From Zoogloeaceae bacterium (GTDB lineage: Bacteria > Pseudomonadota > Gammaproteobacteria > Burkholderiales > Rhodocyclaceae): a stretch of DNA of 44,482 nt. The notes under the pieces were generated by a model that was not told the origin of the DNA, made no database searches, and was given only the letters and a program-made list of their open reading frames with translations. Position numbers and translations under genes: made by a program. Of this stretch, positions 24,196-31,972 are shown piece after piece (the first letter of the stretch is position 1; each line of letters starts with the position of its first letter). Location of the stretch: NCBI GenBank assembly GCA_031258715.1, contig JAIRMN010000111.1:1-44482 (forward strand). The letters run 5' to 3'.

Positions 24196-25152
24196 ATGGA
24201 AACGGAAAACTGGCCCGCGCATTACAGCGCGGAAGACATCGAAAAGATCGGGCGCGTTCGCGCCTTTCTCGACGGGCAAGGCTACAGCTAGGCGGCGCTG
24301 GCGCGTCTGGCGCGAATCTCGTCCGCCGCGCTGAACCAGATACTGAAGGGCGTCTATGTTTCGCCGCCCGGCAAGGCCCTGGCGAAGCTCCTCTCCGCCA
24401 TCGCGCACACGGACGGCGCGCCGGAAGCGTCGGCGCCGGTGCAAACCTCGGTCTGGCGGCTGGCCCACATCGCCTGCGACATGGCGCGGCGCTACCGCAA
24501 TTTCGCGGTGTTCACGGGATTCGTCGGCACTGGCAAGACCTTCGCGCTGAAGCATTACGCGGCGGCGCATCCGAATACCTACGTCATCGAGGCGACGCCG
24601 ACCATGACGCCGCAGTCGCTGGTCAAACAACTGGCGCGCGTCGTCTGCGGGCTGGAAAAGGGGTCGATTGCCGACAAGTTCGACCAGATCGTCGCGTCGC
24701 TTGCGGACACCGACAGCCTCATCGTCATTGACGAGGCGGAAACGCTCACCCCGGCGCAGTTGCACACGATCCGCCGGGTGCGTGACCTGGCGAACATCGG
24801 CGTCGTGCTCTCCGGCACCGAGCATCTTTCCGGCCTGATCCGCCCGGCGCACGGGCAATTCGACCAGATACGGAGCCGCGCCGGGTTCTGGCCGGAGACG
24901 ATCAAAGGCATCACGCGGGAGGACGCCGCGGCATTGACGCAGGCCGCGCTGGGCGCGGAAGAAGTTGAGGAGGCGGTGATTGATCGCCTGCACGCCTACG
25001 CGAAGGGCAGCGCCCGGATGCTCACTGAGGGGCTGCTGGCGGGCATCCGCGAATTCCGTGACGGTCGCGCCCTGGACGTGAAGCTCGTCGACGCCGTGGC
25101 CAAACAAGCGCTCTGCCTGTCGGCAATCCATCAAACGGGAGGCCAATCATGA
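24196..25152 (+). pseudogene. MuB-type AAA+ transposition protein, in-frame TAG
   Basis: ATP-dependent target-DNA-binding protein that activates the transposase. The ATG at 24196 has a good AAAGGAG site. After 31 codons a TAG (24289-24291) interrupts the N-terminal helix-turn-helix exactly where FLDGQGYS*AALARLARI predicts Gln (S-Q-A-A-L). The frame then continues uninterrupted: Walker A GFVGTGKTFALKHY, Walker B DSLIVIDEAETL, and sensor region VVLSGTEHL. Full length would be about 318 residues, typical of MuB. Without suppression, only internal initiation (Met codon at 24439) could give an ATPase lacking the HTH. Confidence 0.85.
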
Positions 25153-25301
25153 CCTGTATTCCCGCCCGCATCCTGCGCGGCATACTCCTTGAAGCCGACG
25201 GCAGCCCGGCGCGCATGGGGATTTCGCGGCGGCGCATCAACCAGATACTGGCGCTGGCCTGCATGACGGCGGGTCTCGCGGCGCTCATCATTTTCAGTTG
25301 A
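25149..25301 (+). CDS. Small single-TM protein
   Basis: A 50-residue protein overlapping the MuB stop (ATGA). The basic N-terminal half contains ISRRRINQIL and is followed by one hydrophobic segment, ALACMTAGLAALIIFS, at the C-terminus. No family recognised. Support comes from tight packing before gam. Confidence 0.45.
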   Translation: MTCIPARILRGILLEADGSPARMGISRRRINQILALACMTAGLAALIIFS

Positions 25302-25315
25302 AGGAGGATCATCAA

Positions 25316-25822
25316 ATGACAAAAGCAAAGAAAACGGCGGCGCACTATGTCTGCCAGAGCCGCGACGAAACCCAGACCGCCATCCGCGAGCTGGGTGACG
25401 CGCAGCGCGAATTGACGCGCCTCGAAACCGTGATCAACGACGCCATCGCCGCCATCGCCGCCCGTCACAAGGATAATGTCGATGCCCTGAAAACCCGCAT
25501 CGACACGCTGACCTCCGGCATCCAGCTCTGGTGCGAGGCGAACCGCGCGGCGCTCTGCGCCACGGGGAAGACGGCGAACCTCGTCACCGGCGAAGTCTCC
25601 TGGCGGCAACGCCCGCCCTCGGTTTCCGTCCGCCAGCAGGAAAAGGTCATCGAAACCCTGCGGGCGCTGGGCCTCAGCCGTTTCCTGCGTGAGAAAACCG
25701 AGGTGAACAAGGAAGCGATTCTGGCCGAACCCGCCGCCGTCTCCGGCATCGCGGGGATCACGGTGGTTACTGGCGTGGAGGATTTCGCCGTGACGCCGTT
25801 CGAGATTGAGGTGCAATCATGA
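25316..25822 (+). CDS. gam: Host-nuclease inhibitor Gam
   Basis: A 168-residue Mu Gam homologue, which binds double-strand DNA ends and shields them from RecBCD (a prokaryotic Ku analogue). The coiled-coil start (AIRELGDAQRELTRLETVIN) and TGEVSWRQRPPSVSVRQQEK, with VIETLRALGLSRFLREKTEV, match the family core. An AGGAGGATCATCAA ribosome-binding site precedes the ATG. The stop overlaps the next start. Confidence 0.88.
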   Translation: MTKAKKTAAHYVCQSRDETQTAIRELGDAQRELTRLETVINDAIAAIAARHKDNVDALKTRIDTLTSGIQLWCEANRAALCATGKTANLVTGEVSWRQRPPSVSVRQQEKVIETLRALGLSRFLREKTEVNKEAILAEPAAVSGIAGITVVTGVEDFAVTPFEIEVQS

Positions 25823-26091
25823 AACTGGACGAACTCCCCGGCGTGCGCGTCCGGGTGCTGCACCGGGGGAGCGAGCACACGGCGCGCGTGATCGCGCCTG
25901 CGGGCGTCCGTCTGCGGGCTTCATCCACGTCGGGCGCGTATTTCGCGGTTCTGCGCCTAGCGGAAAAGCTTTTTCCCAACGTCCTGGACGACCTGTTTCC
26001 CGTGCGAACGGGCGAATGGCGGAGCGCGGACGGCGGCGGCATCGTCCGCACGGAATGGAGAATCACCTGCCCGGCGAAGGGGGTCGAATGA
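25819..26091 (+). CDS. Hypothetical early/middle protein
   Basis: A 90-residue protein with four-base overlaps at both ends (ATGA), which supports translation. The beta-rich N-terminus (LPGVRVRVLHRGSEHTARVI) is followed by LRLAEKLFPNVLDDLFPVRT. No family recognised. Confidence 0.5.
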   Translation: MKLDELPGVRVRVLHRGSEHTARVIAPAGVRLRASSTSGAYFAVLRLAEKLFPNVLDDLFPVRTGEWRSADGGGIVRTEWRITCPAKGVE

Positions 26092-26543
26092 GCGCCCTGG
26101 ATAAACATTACCGCCAGCTCCTGGGAATCACCAAAAACTGGGCGGAAAAAAGCCTGCCGGGCTGGGATGACGATTGTCATCGCGATCTCCTGCGGCGGCA
26201 CGGCGCGCGGATAAGGAACGACAAGGTATCCGCGACCACGATGACGGTAGCCCAGATCGGCGCGGCGCTCGACGATTACGAGCGCCGCGGCTGGCCCAAG
26301 GTGAAGAAATTCGCGTCGAAGGCGGGCGAGGCGCGCGCCGTGCCGCCCGGCATCAGTCATATCGTGCGGCTTTGGGGCAAGCTCGGTCAGGCGGGCAAGG
26401 TGCAAAACCCCACTCGTCTGGCGCTTCTCGCCTTTTCTTCCCGCTAGGCCGGGCGCGAGGTGGCTGATCTGGACAGCCTCTCCCCCGCCGAATGCCAGGC
26501 TCTCATCGAGGCGCTGAAGTCCTAGCTGGCGCGCGGCGGCTGA
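26088..26543 (+). pseudogene. GemA/gp16-type regulator with two in-frame TAGs
   Basis: A DUF1018 (Mu GemA/gp16) protein, an early modulator of host gene expression in Mu. It opens with KHYRQLLGITKNWAEKSLPG; HIVRLWGKLGQAGKV lies near residue 100. The first TAG (26445-26447) follows AFSSR. The frame continues AGREVADLDSLSPAECQALI, EALKS, then a second TAG (26523-26525), LARGG and TGA. In family members the C-terminus reads approximately ...LSPAQ...IEALKxWL, so the second TAG stands at an expected Trp and the first at a probable Gln. Total length with both ambers read is 151 residues. The mor start follows after 4 bp. Confidence 0.8.
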
Positions 26544-26547
26544 TGGC

Positions 26548-27000
26548 ATGAACGGCGCGCCCGACACGCGGCAGGGCGAGTTGCTTCCCGGCGGCGATGA
26601 CCGCCAGGGAGCGCTGGTCTGGCCGCGTGTCGATCGGGAGCTGCTTGCCGTCCTGCGCGCCGTCGTCCGCGCCCTGGGGCTGGTCCGCGCGCGGGAGTGG
26701 CTCGCCGCGTTTGGCGGCGTGAGTCTTGCCATTCCGGCGCGAAAATCCCACTGGGCGGGCCTCGCGCCGGAGGAAGTCGAGCGCCTGCGCGAGGCACTCG
26801 CCTTGCACGCCGACGCCCTGGGGCGCGTGGCGCTCCCCAAGCCGGATAAGCTCCTGACCCGCCACCGCGACGCCTTGATCCGCCGCGACCGCGCTCACAT
26901 GTCGCTTTCCGCCCTCGCCCACGCCTACCGCCTGACCAGCCGCCACATCCAGAACATCTGCCGCCGGATGGAAGACAACAGCCAGGGCGATCTGTTTTGA
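26548..27000 (+). CDS. mor: Mor/C-type transcription activator
   Basis: A 150-residue protein of the Mor/C family, which activates Mu middle and late promoters by binding dyad sites next to -10 elements. The C-terminal helix-turn-helix is clear: HRDALIRRDRAHMSLSALAH, then AYRLTSRHIQNICRRM. The central region LAAFGGVSLAIPARKSHW matches the family's GG..iYIP segment. Only one such activator is present, whereas Mu has both Mor and C, so it may serve both roles. It is a candidate to bind the palindromes at 9150, 11220 and 28397. Confidence 0.75.
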   Translation: MNGAPDTRQGELLPGGDDRQGALVWPRVDRELLAVLRAVVRALGLVRAREWLAAFGGVSLAIPARKSHWAGLAPEEVERLREALALHADALGRVALPKPDKLLTRHRDALIRRDRAHMSLSALAHAYRLTSRHIQNICRRMEDNSQGDLF

Positions 27001-27300
27001 TCAGGCATCCGGGTTCAGGAATCAGGTATCAGGGATCAGGTATCAGGGATCAGGTATCAGAAGAAACATGCGGCGCGCAGCGCCGGTAACTGCCTTCTCC
27101 CCCGCAGGGGGAGAAGGTGGCCGAAGGCCCTTGCAGGCTGCAAAGCCCTTGCAGGCTGCAAGGCCGGATGAGGGGGCCGCCGGAGCCGATGGGCCGCCAA
27201 ACACGGCACAGACTTTCATCTGATTCCTGATTCCTGTTCCCGCTTTCGCGGGAATGACGTCCTGTTTCCTGTCTCCTGTCACCTAGAGGGGGAAAAGGTT
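27001..27300. repeat. Repeat-only region: tandem units, REP, GCGGGAATGACG
   Basis: 300 bp without a gene. It holds ATCAGGTATCAGGG tandem units (about 27018-27060) and REP arms CTTCTCCCCC/GGGGGAGAAGG (27091-27120). TGCAGGCTGCAA units with GGCCGGATGAGGGG follow, then TTCCCGCTTTCGCGGGAA (near 27238) and CCTGTTTCCTGTCTCCTGTC tandems. Confidence 0.7.
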
Positions 27301-27312
27301 TTTAGATGATGC

Positions 27313-27573
27313 TTGACATTTCAAAATTCCGGGCTAGACTTGACCGCAATGCCGACACCTCGGCAGGCGGGTGTGGAAACCCGGATCATAGGCGGACGTA
27401 CCGCCATCACCGAGACACGGCGGTGTTTTTACGTCCACAGGCATGGCCTCCAGTTACGGCGGGCCGTGCGGGAGGGCGCAAGCCCTGCCGGTCCCTATGT
27501 CCGGTTTTCCACCCCGCACGGTTCCGCCCCCACCCGTGGAAAGGTGGCGCGGAAAACTCAATCCGCAACATAG
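27313..27573 (+). ncRNA. C4-like antisense RNA / Icd-ASH-type leader
   Basis: The region upstream of the antirepressor resembles the C4 RNA-icd-ant arrangement of phages P1, P7 and P4. It is rich in short hairpins (GGCGGACGTACCGCC near 27393; CACCG...CGGTG near 27410). It also contains a frame with the composition of Icd/ASH-type ORFs (RRCFYVHRHGLQLRRAV ... FSTPHGSAPTRGKVA). In P1-type systems the processed C4 RNA base-pairs with the leader to block icd-ant translation. I could not verify the complementary a/a' and b/b' boxes by eye, so both the RNA and the peptide are tentative. Confidence 0.4.
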
Positions 27574-27583
27574 GAGTATTGCC

Positions 27584-28357
27584 ATGAACCACCTCATCCC
27601 CGCCGAATTTATCGGCACATCCCTTGAAGTCATCGATCACGATGGTCGCCGCTGGCTCACCGGCGAGCAGATCGGCCTGGCGCTGGGCTTCGCGCCGAAC
27701 AACGCCCGCATCGGCATCATCAGGCTATACAACCGGCACGAGGCCGAATTTACCGACGAAGACACAACTGTGGTCAACTTGACCACAGTTGAAGGCGGTA
27801 TTGAAAAAGAGCGTGAATTCCGCATCTTCAGCGCCTCCGGCTGCATCCTCCTTTCCTTCTTCGCGCAGACGAAACGCGCGGCAGCCTTTCGCGCCTGGTC
27901 AAAGCAGCATCTGGCCGCGCATCTCGAATCCCGTCCGGCGCTCACTGCCGACGAGATTCCGGCGATTACCCGCAAATACGCCGCCGAGCGCGACGCGGCG
28001 CGGCAGGCGCTGCTTTTGGCGCGGCCCGATTGGGCAAAGGCCATCCGCTACCGGGAAATGGGGCTGACCTACGCGGAAACCGCCCGGCTGCTGGCCTTGA
28101 GTGAAAGCCAGGTGGATAAGCGCTACCGGGCCATCCGCGCCGCCGGCCTGCCGCTCGCCGCGCCTGCCGTGAAACTCGCGGGCGCGGCGCTTCTTGCCCA
28201 CCAGCGCGCCACGGATCGCGCCCTTCTTGCCGCCGCCCGCCAGGGCGTCCTGCCCTTGCAGCCCGTCAGGGCCTTGCAGCCCGCCAGGGCCTTGAGCGGG
28301 GATGGGATCGGTTTTTCTGATTCCTGTTCCCGCTTTTGCGGGAATGACGGGGAATGA
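27584..28357 (+). CDS. Phage antirepressor-like protein
   Basis: A 257-residue protein with an N-terminal BRO-N/antirepressor-like domain (FIGTSLEVIDHDGRRWLTGE, ALGFAPNNARIGIIRLYNRH, EREFRIFSASGCILLSFFAQ). A predicted helix-turn-helix lies near residue 165 (YREMGLTYAETARLLALSES). A TAGGAG ribosome-binding site precedes the ATG at 27584. The last ~25 residues are encoded by TTGCAGCCC and GCGGGAATGACG repeats, so the original C-terminus was altered. It probably antagonises the CI-like repressor, but the interaction partner is unknown. Confidence 0.65.
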   Translation: MNHLIPAEFIGTSLEVIDHDGRRWLTGEQIGLALGFAPNNARIGIIRLYNRHEAEFTDEDTTVVNLTTVEGGIEKEREFRIFSASGCILLSFFAQTKRAAAFRAWSKQHLAAHLESRPALTADEIPAITRKYAAERDAARQALLLARPDWAKAIRYREMGLTYAETARLLALSESQVDKRYRAIRAAGLPLAAPAVKLAGAALLAHQRATDRALLAAARQGVLPLQPVRALQPARALSGDGIGFSDSCSRFCGNDGE

Positions 28358-28395
28358 CGTCCTGATTCCTGATTCCTGATTCCTGATTCCTGTAG
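28357..28395. repeat. GATTCCT tandem repeat
   Basis: Four consecutive copies of an 8-bp TGATTCCT-type unit directly before the gpI promoter-like site. The same unit, more or less degenerate, accompanies repeats near 27020, 30330 and 40380. Confidence 0.7.
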
Positions 28396-28396
28396 A

Positions 28397-28417
28397 ACCG
28401 GAAATATTTCCCGCCTG
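28397..28417 (+). promoter_or_regulatory. Candidate late promoter site upstream of gpI
   Basis: Contains GGAAATATTTCCCGCCTG, oriented with CGCCTG towards gpI and ending 27 nt before its GTG. The 21-bp block is identical to the minus-strand site before dam at 9150-9170. The position corresponds to PI of Mu. Confidence 0.5.
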
Positions 28418-28444
28418 TTTTACGCGCGCGAACCGCCGGATCAT

Positions 28445-29356
28445 GTGGCCATGACGACTGAACTCATCGCCTCTCTTGCCATCCGTCTCGATGCCGCCGA
28501 CCTGCCGGAGGGCATGAACGCGCATCTCTTTCCCGATGGCGAATTCGCCGCCGGGGATGGCCGTCCGGCGGCGCTGACCGGCGGCAGGCTGCAAGTCTGG
28601 AAGATGGGCGCGGCCATCGCCGCGCGGCTTGTCAAGGCGCTGGACGCCGAAAAACCCATCCTCTACGACTACGAGCACGATTCGGCCACCGGCAAGGGGA
28701 GCCGCGCGGCGGGCTGGATCGACCGTCTCGCCCATGTCGCCGGGCGCGGCCTCTTTGCCCATGTCGAATGGACGCCGGGCGCGGCGGAAGCGATTGCCCG
28801 GAAGGAATACCGCTTCTCTTCCCCTTACTTCGCCTTCGACGCGAAAACCGGCGCGGTGACGCGCCTCATTTCCGTCGCTCTGACCAATGTCCCCGCCCTC
28901 GCCGACCTTTCGGCGGTGGGCCTTCATCTTCATCAACCCGTAAAGGAAACCCCGATGGATGCCGAACAACTCGCCGCCCTCACCCTGGAGCGCGACACCC
29001 TGAAAACGCAATGCGCGGCGCTGACCGCCGAACGTGACGCCCTGAAGACCGCCGTCGCCGCCCTGGAAGCGGAAAAGACGAAGGCGGATGAGGCTGCGGC
29101 CCAAACCGCCGCCGCCGCCCTGGAAGCGGAAAAGGAAGCCCTCTTGGCCGGTAGCGCCGAAAAACTCACCCCGCCCCTGAAGGAATCCCTGAAGACGCTC
29201 TCCCTCGACGCCCTGAAGATCGCGCTCGCCGCGCTGCCCGCATCGCCCCTGACGAAAGGGCAAACCGACGGCAAGACGGGCGCGAAAACGGCCACGCTCA
29301 CCGACGACGAAGCGGCGATGTGCGCCCGTATGGGCGTCACCCAGAAGATTTTCTGA
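28445..29356 (+). CDS. Head maturation protease (Mu gpI)
   Basis: A 303-residue Mu gpI-type prohead protease/scaffold fusion. The protease half (residues about 1-165) includes PILYDYEHDSATGKGSRAAG, RFSSPYFAFDAKTGAVTRLI and SVALTNVPALADL, with Ser in KEYRFSSPYF as a candidate nucleophile. The C-terminal half is a coiled scaffold (ALTLERDTLKTQCAALTAER). The start is GTG 28445 or ATG 28451. It follows the promoter-like site and begins the head operon, as in Mu. Confidence 0.87.
   Translation: MAMTTELIASLAIRLDAADLPEGMNAHLFPDGEFAAGDGRPAALTGGRLQVWKMGAAIAARLVKALDAEKPILYDYEHDSATGKGSRAAGWIDRLAHVAGRGLFAHVEWTPGAAEAIARKEYRFSSPYFAFDAKTGAVTRLISVALTNVPALADLSAVGLHLHQPVKETPMDAEQLAALTLERDTLKTQCAALTAERDALKTAVAALEAEKTKADEAAAQTAAAALEAEKEALLAGSAEKLTPPLKESLKTLSLDALKIALAALPASPLTKGQTDGKTGAKTATLTDDEAAMCARMGVTQKIF
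28955..29356 (+). CDS. Scaffold protein Z, internal start within gpI
   Basis: An in-frame ATG preceded by AAAGGA (28942-28947) at the start of the coiled-coil half gives a 133-residue scaffold (MDAEQLAALTLERDTLKTQC). Mu produces scaffold Z from an internal start in gene I in the same way, so the nested gene is likely real. The ribosome-binding site is the deciding evidence. Confidence 0.65.
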   Translation: MDAEQLAALTLERDTLKTQCAALTAERDALKTAVAALEAEKTKADEAAAQTAAAALEAEKEALLAGSAEKLTPPLKESLKTLSLDALKIALAALPASPLTKGQTDGKTGAKTATLTDDEAAMCARMGVTQKIF

Positions 29357-29403
29357 AAGCCAGGGGCGTTCCCGCCTCCGGCAAATCCTGACCGGAGAAC
29401 ACC

Positions 29404-30327
29404 ATGCCTATTACGCAACAGCAGCTCGACGCTTTAAAGACCTCGATCGTCGCCCGTTTCAACGCGGGCCTCGCGGCGGCCCCCGATGACTGGACGAAAA
29501 TCGCCCGCCTGATTCCAAGTTCGTCGAAATCCAACACCTACGCCTGGCTCTCGCAGTTCCCCGCCTTCCGCGAGTGGGTCGGCGCGCGCGCGCACAAGGC
29601 GCTCGCGGAGAAGGCCTACACGGTGGTCAACAAGAAGTTCGAGGCGACGGTGGATGTGCAGCGCACCGACATCGAGGACGACGCCTTCGATCATTATGGC
29701 GCGATTGCCGAATCCGCCGGACGCTCGGCCATCGACCACAAGAACAGCCTGATTTTCGAGGCATTGAAGGCGGGCTTTACATCCGAGTGCTACGACGGCC
29801 AGTACTTCTTCGATGCCGACCATCCGGTTTACGCGAACGAAGACGGCACCGGCGGCGTGACGACGGTATCCAACCTCGTGCCGCTCGATACGGATGGCGA
29901 AGAAGAAGCGTCCGAACCCTGGGCGCTTTTGTGCACCAAGCGGGCGGTAGCGCCCCTCTACCTGCAAGAGCGCGTCCCGGTCGAGTTTGCCGCCAACACC
30001 GCCGTCTGGTCGGACAACGTCTTCAACCTCGATGTTTACAGCTACGGCGCGCGCTGGCGCGGCAACGCCGCCTACGGCTTCTGGCAGTGCGCGGTGGGCA
30101 GCCAGGCTGTGCTCACCGTCGAGAATTTCGAGAAGGCCTACAACACGATGATGAAGTTCACCGGCGACGGCGGGCGGATTCTCGGCCTCATCCCCGATCT
30201 CCTCGTCGTCGGCCCCGACAAGATGGCCGACGCCGAGCGCCTCCTGAAAACGCAGTTCAACCCGGACGGCGGCTCGAACATCCACTACCAGAAGGTCGAT
30301 CTGCTCGTCACGCCGTGGATGAAGTGA
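29404..30327 (+). CDS. Major capsid protein (Mu gpT)
   Basis: A 307-residue Mu-like major head subunit. Conserved segments include LDALKTSIVARFNAGLAAAP, YAWLSQFPAFREWVGARAHK, VDVQRTDIEDDAFDHYG and LIFEALKAGFTSECYDGQYF with FDADHPVY. It assembles the icosahedral head. A good ribosome-binding site (CCGGAGAACACC) lies before the ATG. The gene directly follows gpI/Z. Confidence 0.93.
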   Translation: MPITQQQLDALKTSIVARFNAGLAAAPDDWTKIARLIPSSSKSNTYAWLSQFPAFREWVGARAHKALAEKAYTVVNKKFEATVDVQRTDIEDDAFDHYGAIAESAGRSAIDHKNSLIFEALKAGFTSECYDGQYFFDADHPVYANEDGTGGVTTVSNLVPLDTDGEEEASEPWALLCTKRAVAPLYLQERVPVEFAANTAVWSDNVFNLDVYSYGARWRGNAAYGFWQCAVGSQAVLTVENFEKAYNTMMKFTGDGGRILGLIPDLLVVGPDKMADAERLLKTQFNPDGGSNIHYQKVDLLVTPWMK

Positions 30328-30538
30328 TCAGGAATCAGGAATCGGAAACCCGCGCCGCCGTCTGCCGTTTCCTCCCCCGGTTCCCTCTCTCCCGACCTCT
30401 CCCCCAAAGGGGGAGAGGAGGGAATTGCCGCCCCTCTCCCCCTGGGAGAGGGGCGGGGGTGAGGGCTGGGGGGAGGATGCCCCGTCAGGGGCAGGAGAGG
30501 GCGCGGTGACCGGGACGAAAAACAGAAGGAGCACAGGA
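30328..30538. repeat. REP block between gpT and gp35-like
   Basis: Contains CTCTCCCCCAAAGGGGGAGA and CCTCTCCCCCTGGGAGAGG palindromes (about 30395-30455) and a tandem TCAGGAATC at 30330-30345. These are the same families as at 13470-13640 and 19215-19320. No gene. Confidence 0.65.
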
Positions 30539-30790
30539 ATGACACAAAGAACATTGCAGATTCGAGTCAACCCCAGATCGGGCGCGCCGCGCTTTTACCG
30601 CTGCGGGCTGGAGTTCACCGGCGAATGGCGGGAAGTCGAGGTCGACGCGGCCACCGCCGCCCGCCTGGAAGCCGAGCAGATGCTGGAAGTGAGGCAGGAG
30701 TCAGGAGACGGGGATCAGGAATCAGAAAAACCCGTTGACGATCCCACGCCCAAGCCCGCCGCGAAGAAGACGAAGGCGAAAACGAAATGA
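30539..30790 (+). CDS. Mu gp35/HI1506-like head protein
   Basis: An 83-residue protein beginning TQRTLQIRVNPRSGAPRFYR and CGLEFTGEWREVEVDAATAA, the fold-like start of FluMu HI1506/gp35 proteins found after the major head gene. The C-terminus is lysine-rich, ending KPAAKKTKAKTK, and a short stretch (QESGDGDQESEK) is derived from the CAGGAGTCAGGAGAC repeat units. The stop is followed by the intergenic element at 30795. Confidence 0.6.
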   Translation: MTQRTLQIRVNPRSGAPRFYRCGLEFTGEWREVEVDAATAARLEAEQMLEVRQESGDGDQESEKPVDDPTPKPAAKKTKAKTK

Positions 30791-30794
30791 AGGC

Positions 30795-30990
30795 GGCGCA
30801 AAGTGAAAACCTACTTTGCGCCGATTCAGTCAGCCGCGCAATCCAGGCAGAGCCTGAATTGCGCGGATGTAAAAGCAACGAAAACCCGTGTGGTCGGGGA
30901 GGGTTTTTCGTTGGGTTCAATGGTTTTGAAGCCGAGCTTTGCTTGGCTTCAAAACCCAAACTTCCCCGGCCAAAAGTAATACTTTTGGAC
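30795..30990 (+). repeat. Repeated multi-hairpin intergenic element, copy A
   Basis: About 195 nt with five potential hairpins: 30795-30822 (GGCGCAAAGT/ACTTTGCGCC), 30834-30866 (14 of 15 pairs), about 30878-30913, about 30922-30954 (14 pairs) and 30970-30988 (CCAAAAGTAATACTTTTGG). Stems 1 and 2 differ in sequence from copies B and C but still pair. The last hairpin ends 10 nt before the next ATG and supplies GGA as a possible ribosome-binding site. Confidence 0.75.
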
Positions 30991-30998
30991 GATGATTC

Positions 30999-31460
30999 AT
31001 GAAACGTTACGTGCGCATCGCGCCGAAGACTGTGCAGGTCGGCGACCATGTTGCGACGGCGGCCTGGGCGGAACTCGATTTGACGCCGGAAGACGCCGCG
31101 CGTATCGAGGCCGACCCGCGCCTAGAGGTTACTGCCGCGCCGCCACAGCCCGGCTATCGCCTGACGGAGACCGCAACCGGCGAAATCTGGCTGGACGGCG
31201 CGCAAGTCTGGCGGAAAACCCTCCAGCTCACCACCGCCGCTGCGATTGCCAGCGCGGGCAACCAGGCGCTAGGCCTCCTGGCCACGCTCCTGCCCGGCGC
31301 GACCCGCCTCATCGGGGCGGAAACCGTAGACGCCCAGGGCGTCCTGGCGGGCCTGACCTACCGCAACGCGGACGGGACGCTCACCCTTTACAACGACCGC
31401 CCCGGCGCGCTCGCGGCGGCAACACAGCTCATCATCACCTTCTGGTACACGAAGGGCTGA
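30999..31460 (+). CDS. Hypothetical head-region protein
   Basis: A 153-residue protein between the gp35- and gp36-like genes. The N-terminus echoes the HI1506-type fold (VGDHVATAAWAELDLTPEDA, ARIEADPRLEV). The C-terminal part is beta-rich (LTYRNADGTLTLYNDRPGAL, AAATQLIITFWYTKG). Its start codon lies 10 nt after the terminal hairpin of element A. No precise family recognised. A head or connector role is inferred from position. Confidence 0.6.
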   Translation: MKRYVRIAPKTVQVGDHVATAAWAELDLTPEDAARIEADPRLEVTAAPPQPGYRLTETATGEIWLDGAQVWRKTLQLTTAAAIASAGNQALGLLATLLPGATRLIGAETVDAQGVLAGLTYRNADGTLTLYNDRPGALAAATQLIITFWYTKG

Positions 31461-31462
31461 TC

Positions 31463-31972
31463 ATGCCATTTGCCACCCGCGCCGACCTCCTCGCCCGTGT
31501 AAACGCCCGCCGCCTCGCGCAGCTGGCCGTCCCCGCCGACCACGCGATGCCGGTAGAAGAAACGGCGCTGCGCGCGGTCATCGCGGGCGCGGCTATCGAC
31601 AGCTTCCCGGCGGACGAACAACCGGCGCTCGTCCTGGCGTTGGACGCCATCGACCGGGCGCTCGCGGATGCCGATGCCCTGATCCTCTCCTACGGCGTGC
31701 CGCCCCAAATCCAGACGACGCTCCTCGCCCGCCTCGCATCCACTGTGGTGCTCTACTACCTGCAAGGCGCGGAACGGATGACGGAAGACGTGGAGAAGGC
31801 ATACAAGGCCGTCATCGACCTCCTGAAGGCGTTCGCGAAGGGCGAGGTGGATTTTGCCCCGCCGGGTCCGGACGCCCCCGCACCCGGCGGCCTGGCCAGC
31901 ATCGAATCCGCGCCACCGCGCTACGCCCCGCGTGGCGGGAAAGCCGCCTGGCCGCTGGAGAACTGGCCATGA
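31463..31972 (+). CDS. Head-tail protein (Mu gp36, DUF1320)
   Basis: A 169-residue DUF1320 protein. The opening PFATRADLLARVNARRLAQL and the segments ALDAIDRALADADALILSYG and LARLASTVVLYYLQ match the Mu gp36 family of head-tail joining proteins. It starts 2 bp after the preceding stop and overlaps gp37 by four bases. Confidence 0.85.
   Translation: MPFATRADLLARVNARRLAQLAVPADHAMPVEETALRAVIAGAAIDSFPADEQPALVLALDAIDRALADADALILSYGVPPQIQTTLLARLASTVVLYYLQGAERMTEDVEKAYKAVIDLLKAFAKGEVDFAPPGPDAPAPGGLASIESAPPRYAPRGGKAAWPLENWP

Noticed and set aside
28357-28395. CRISPR-like short repeats
   Set aside because: The GATTCCT units are directly tandem without spacers, and no cas genes occur in the window.
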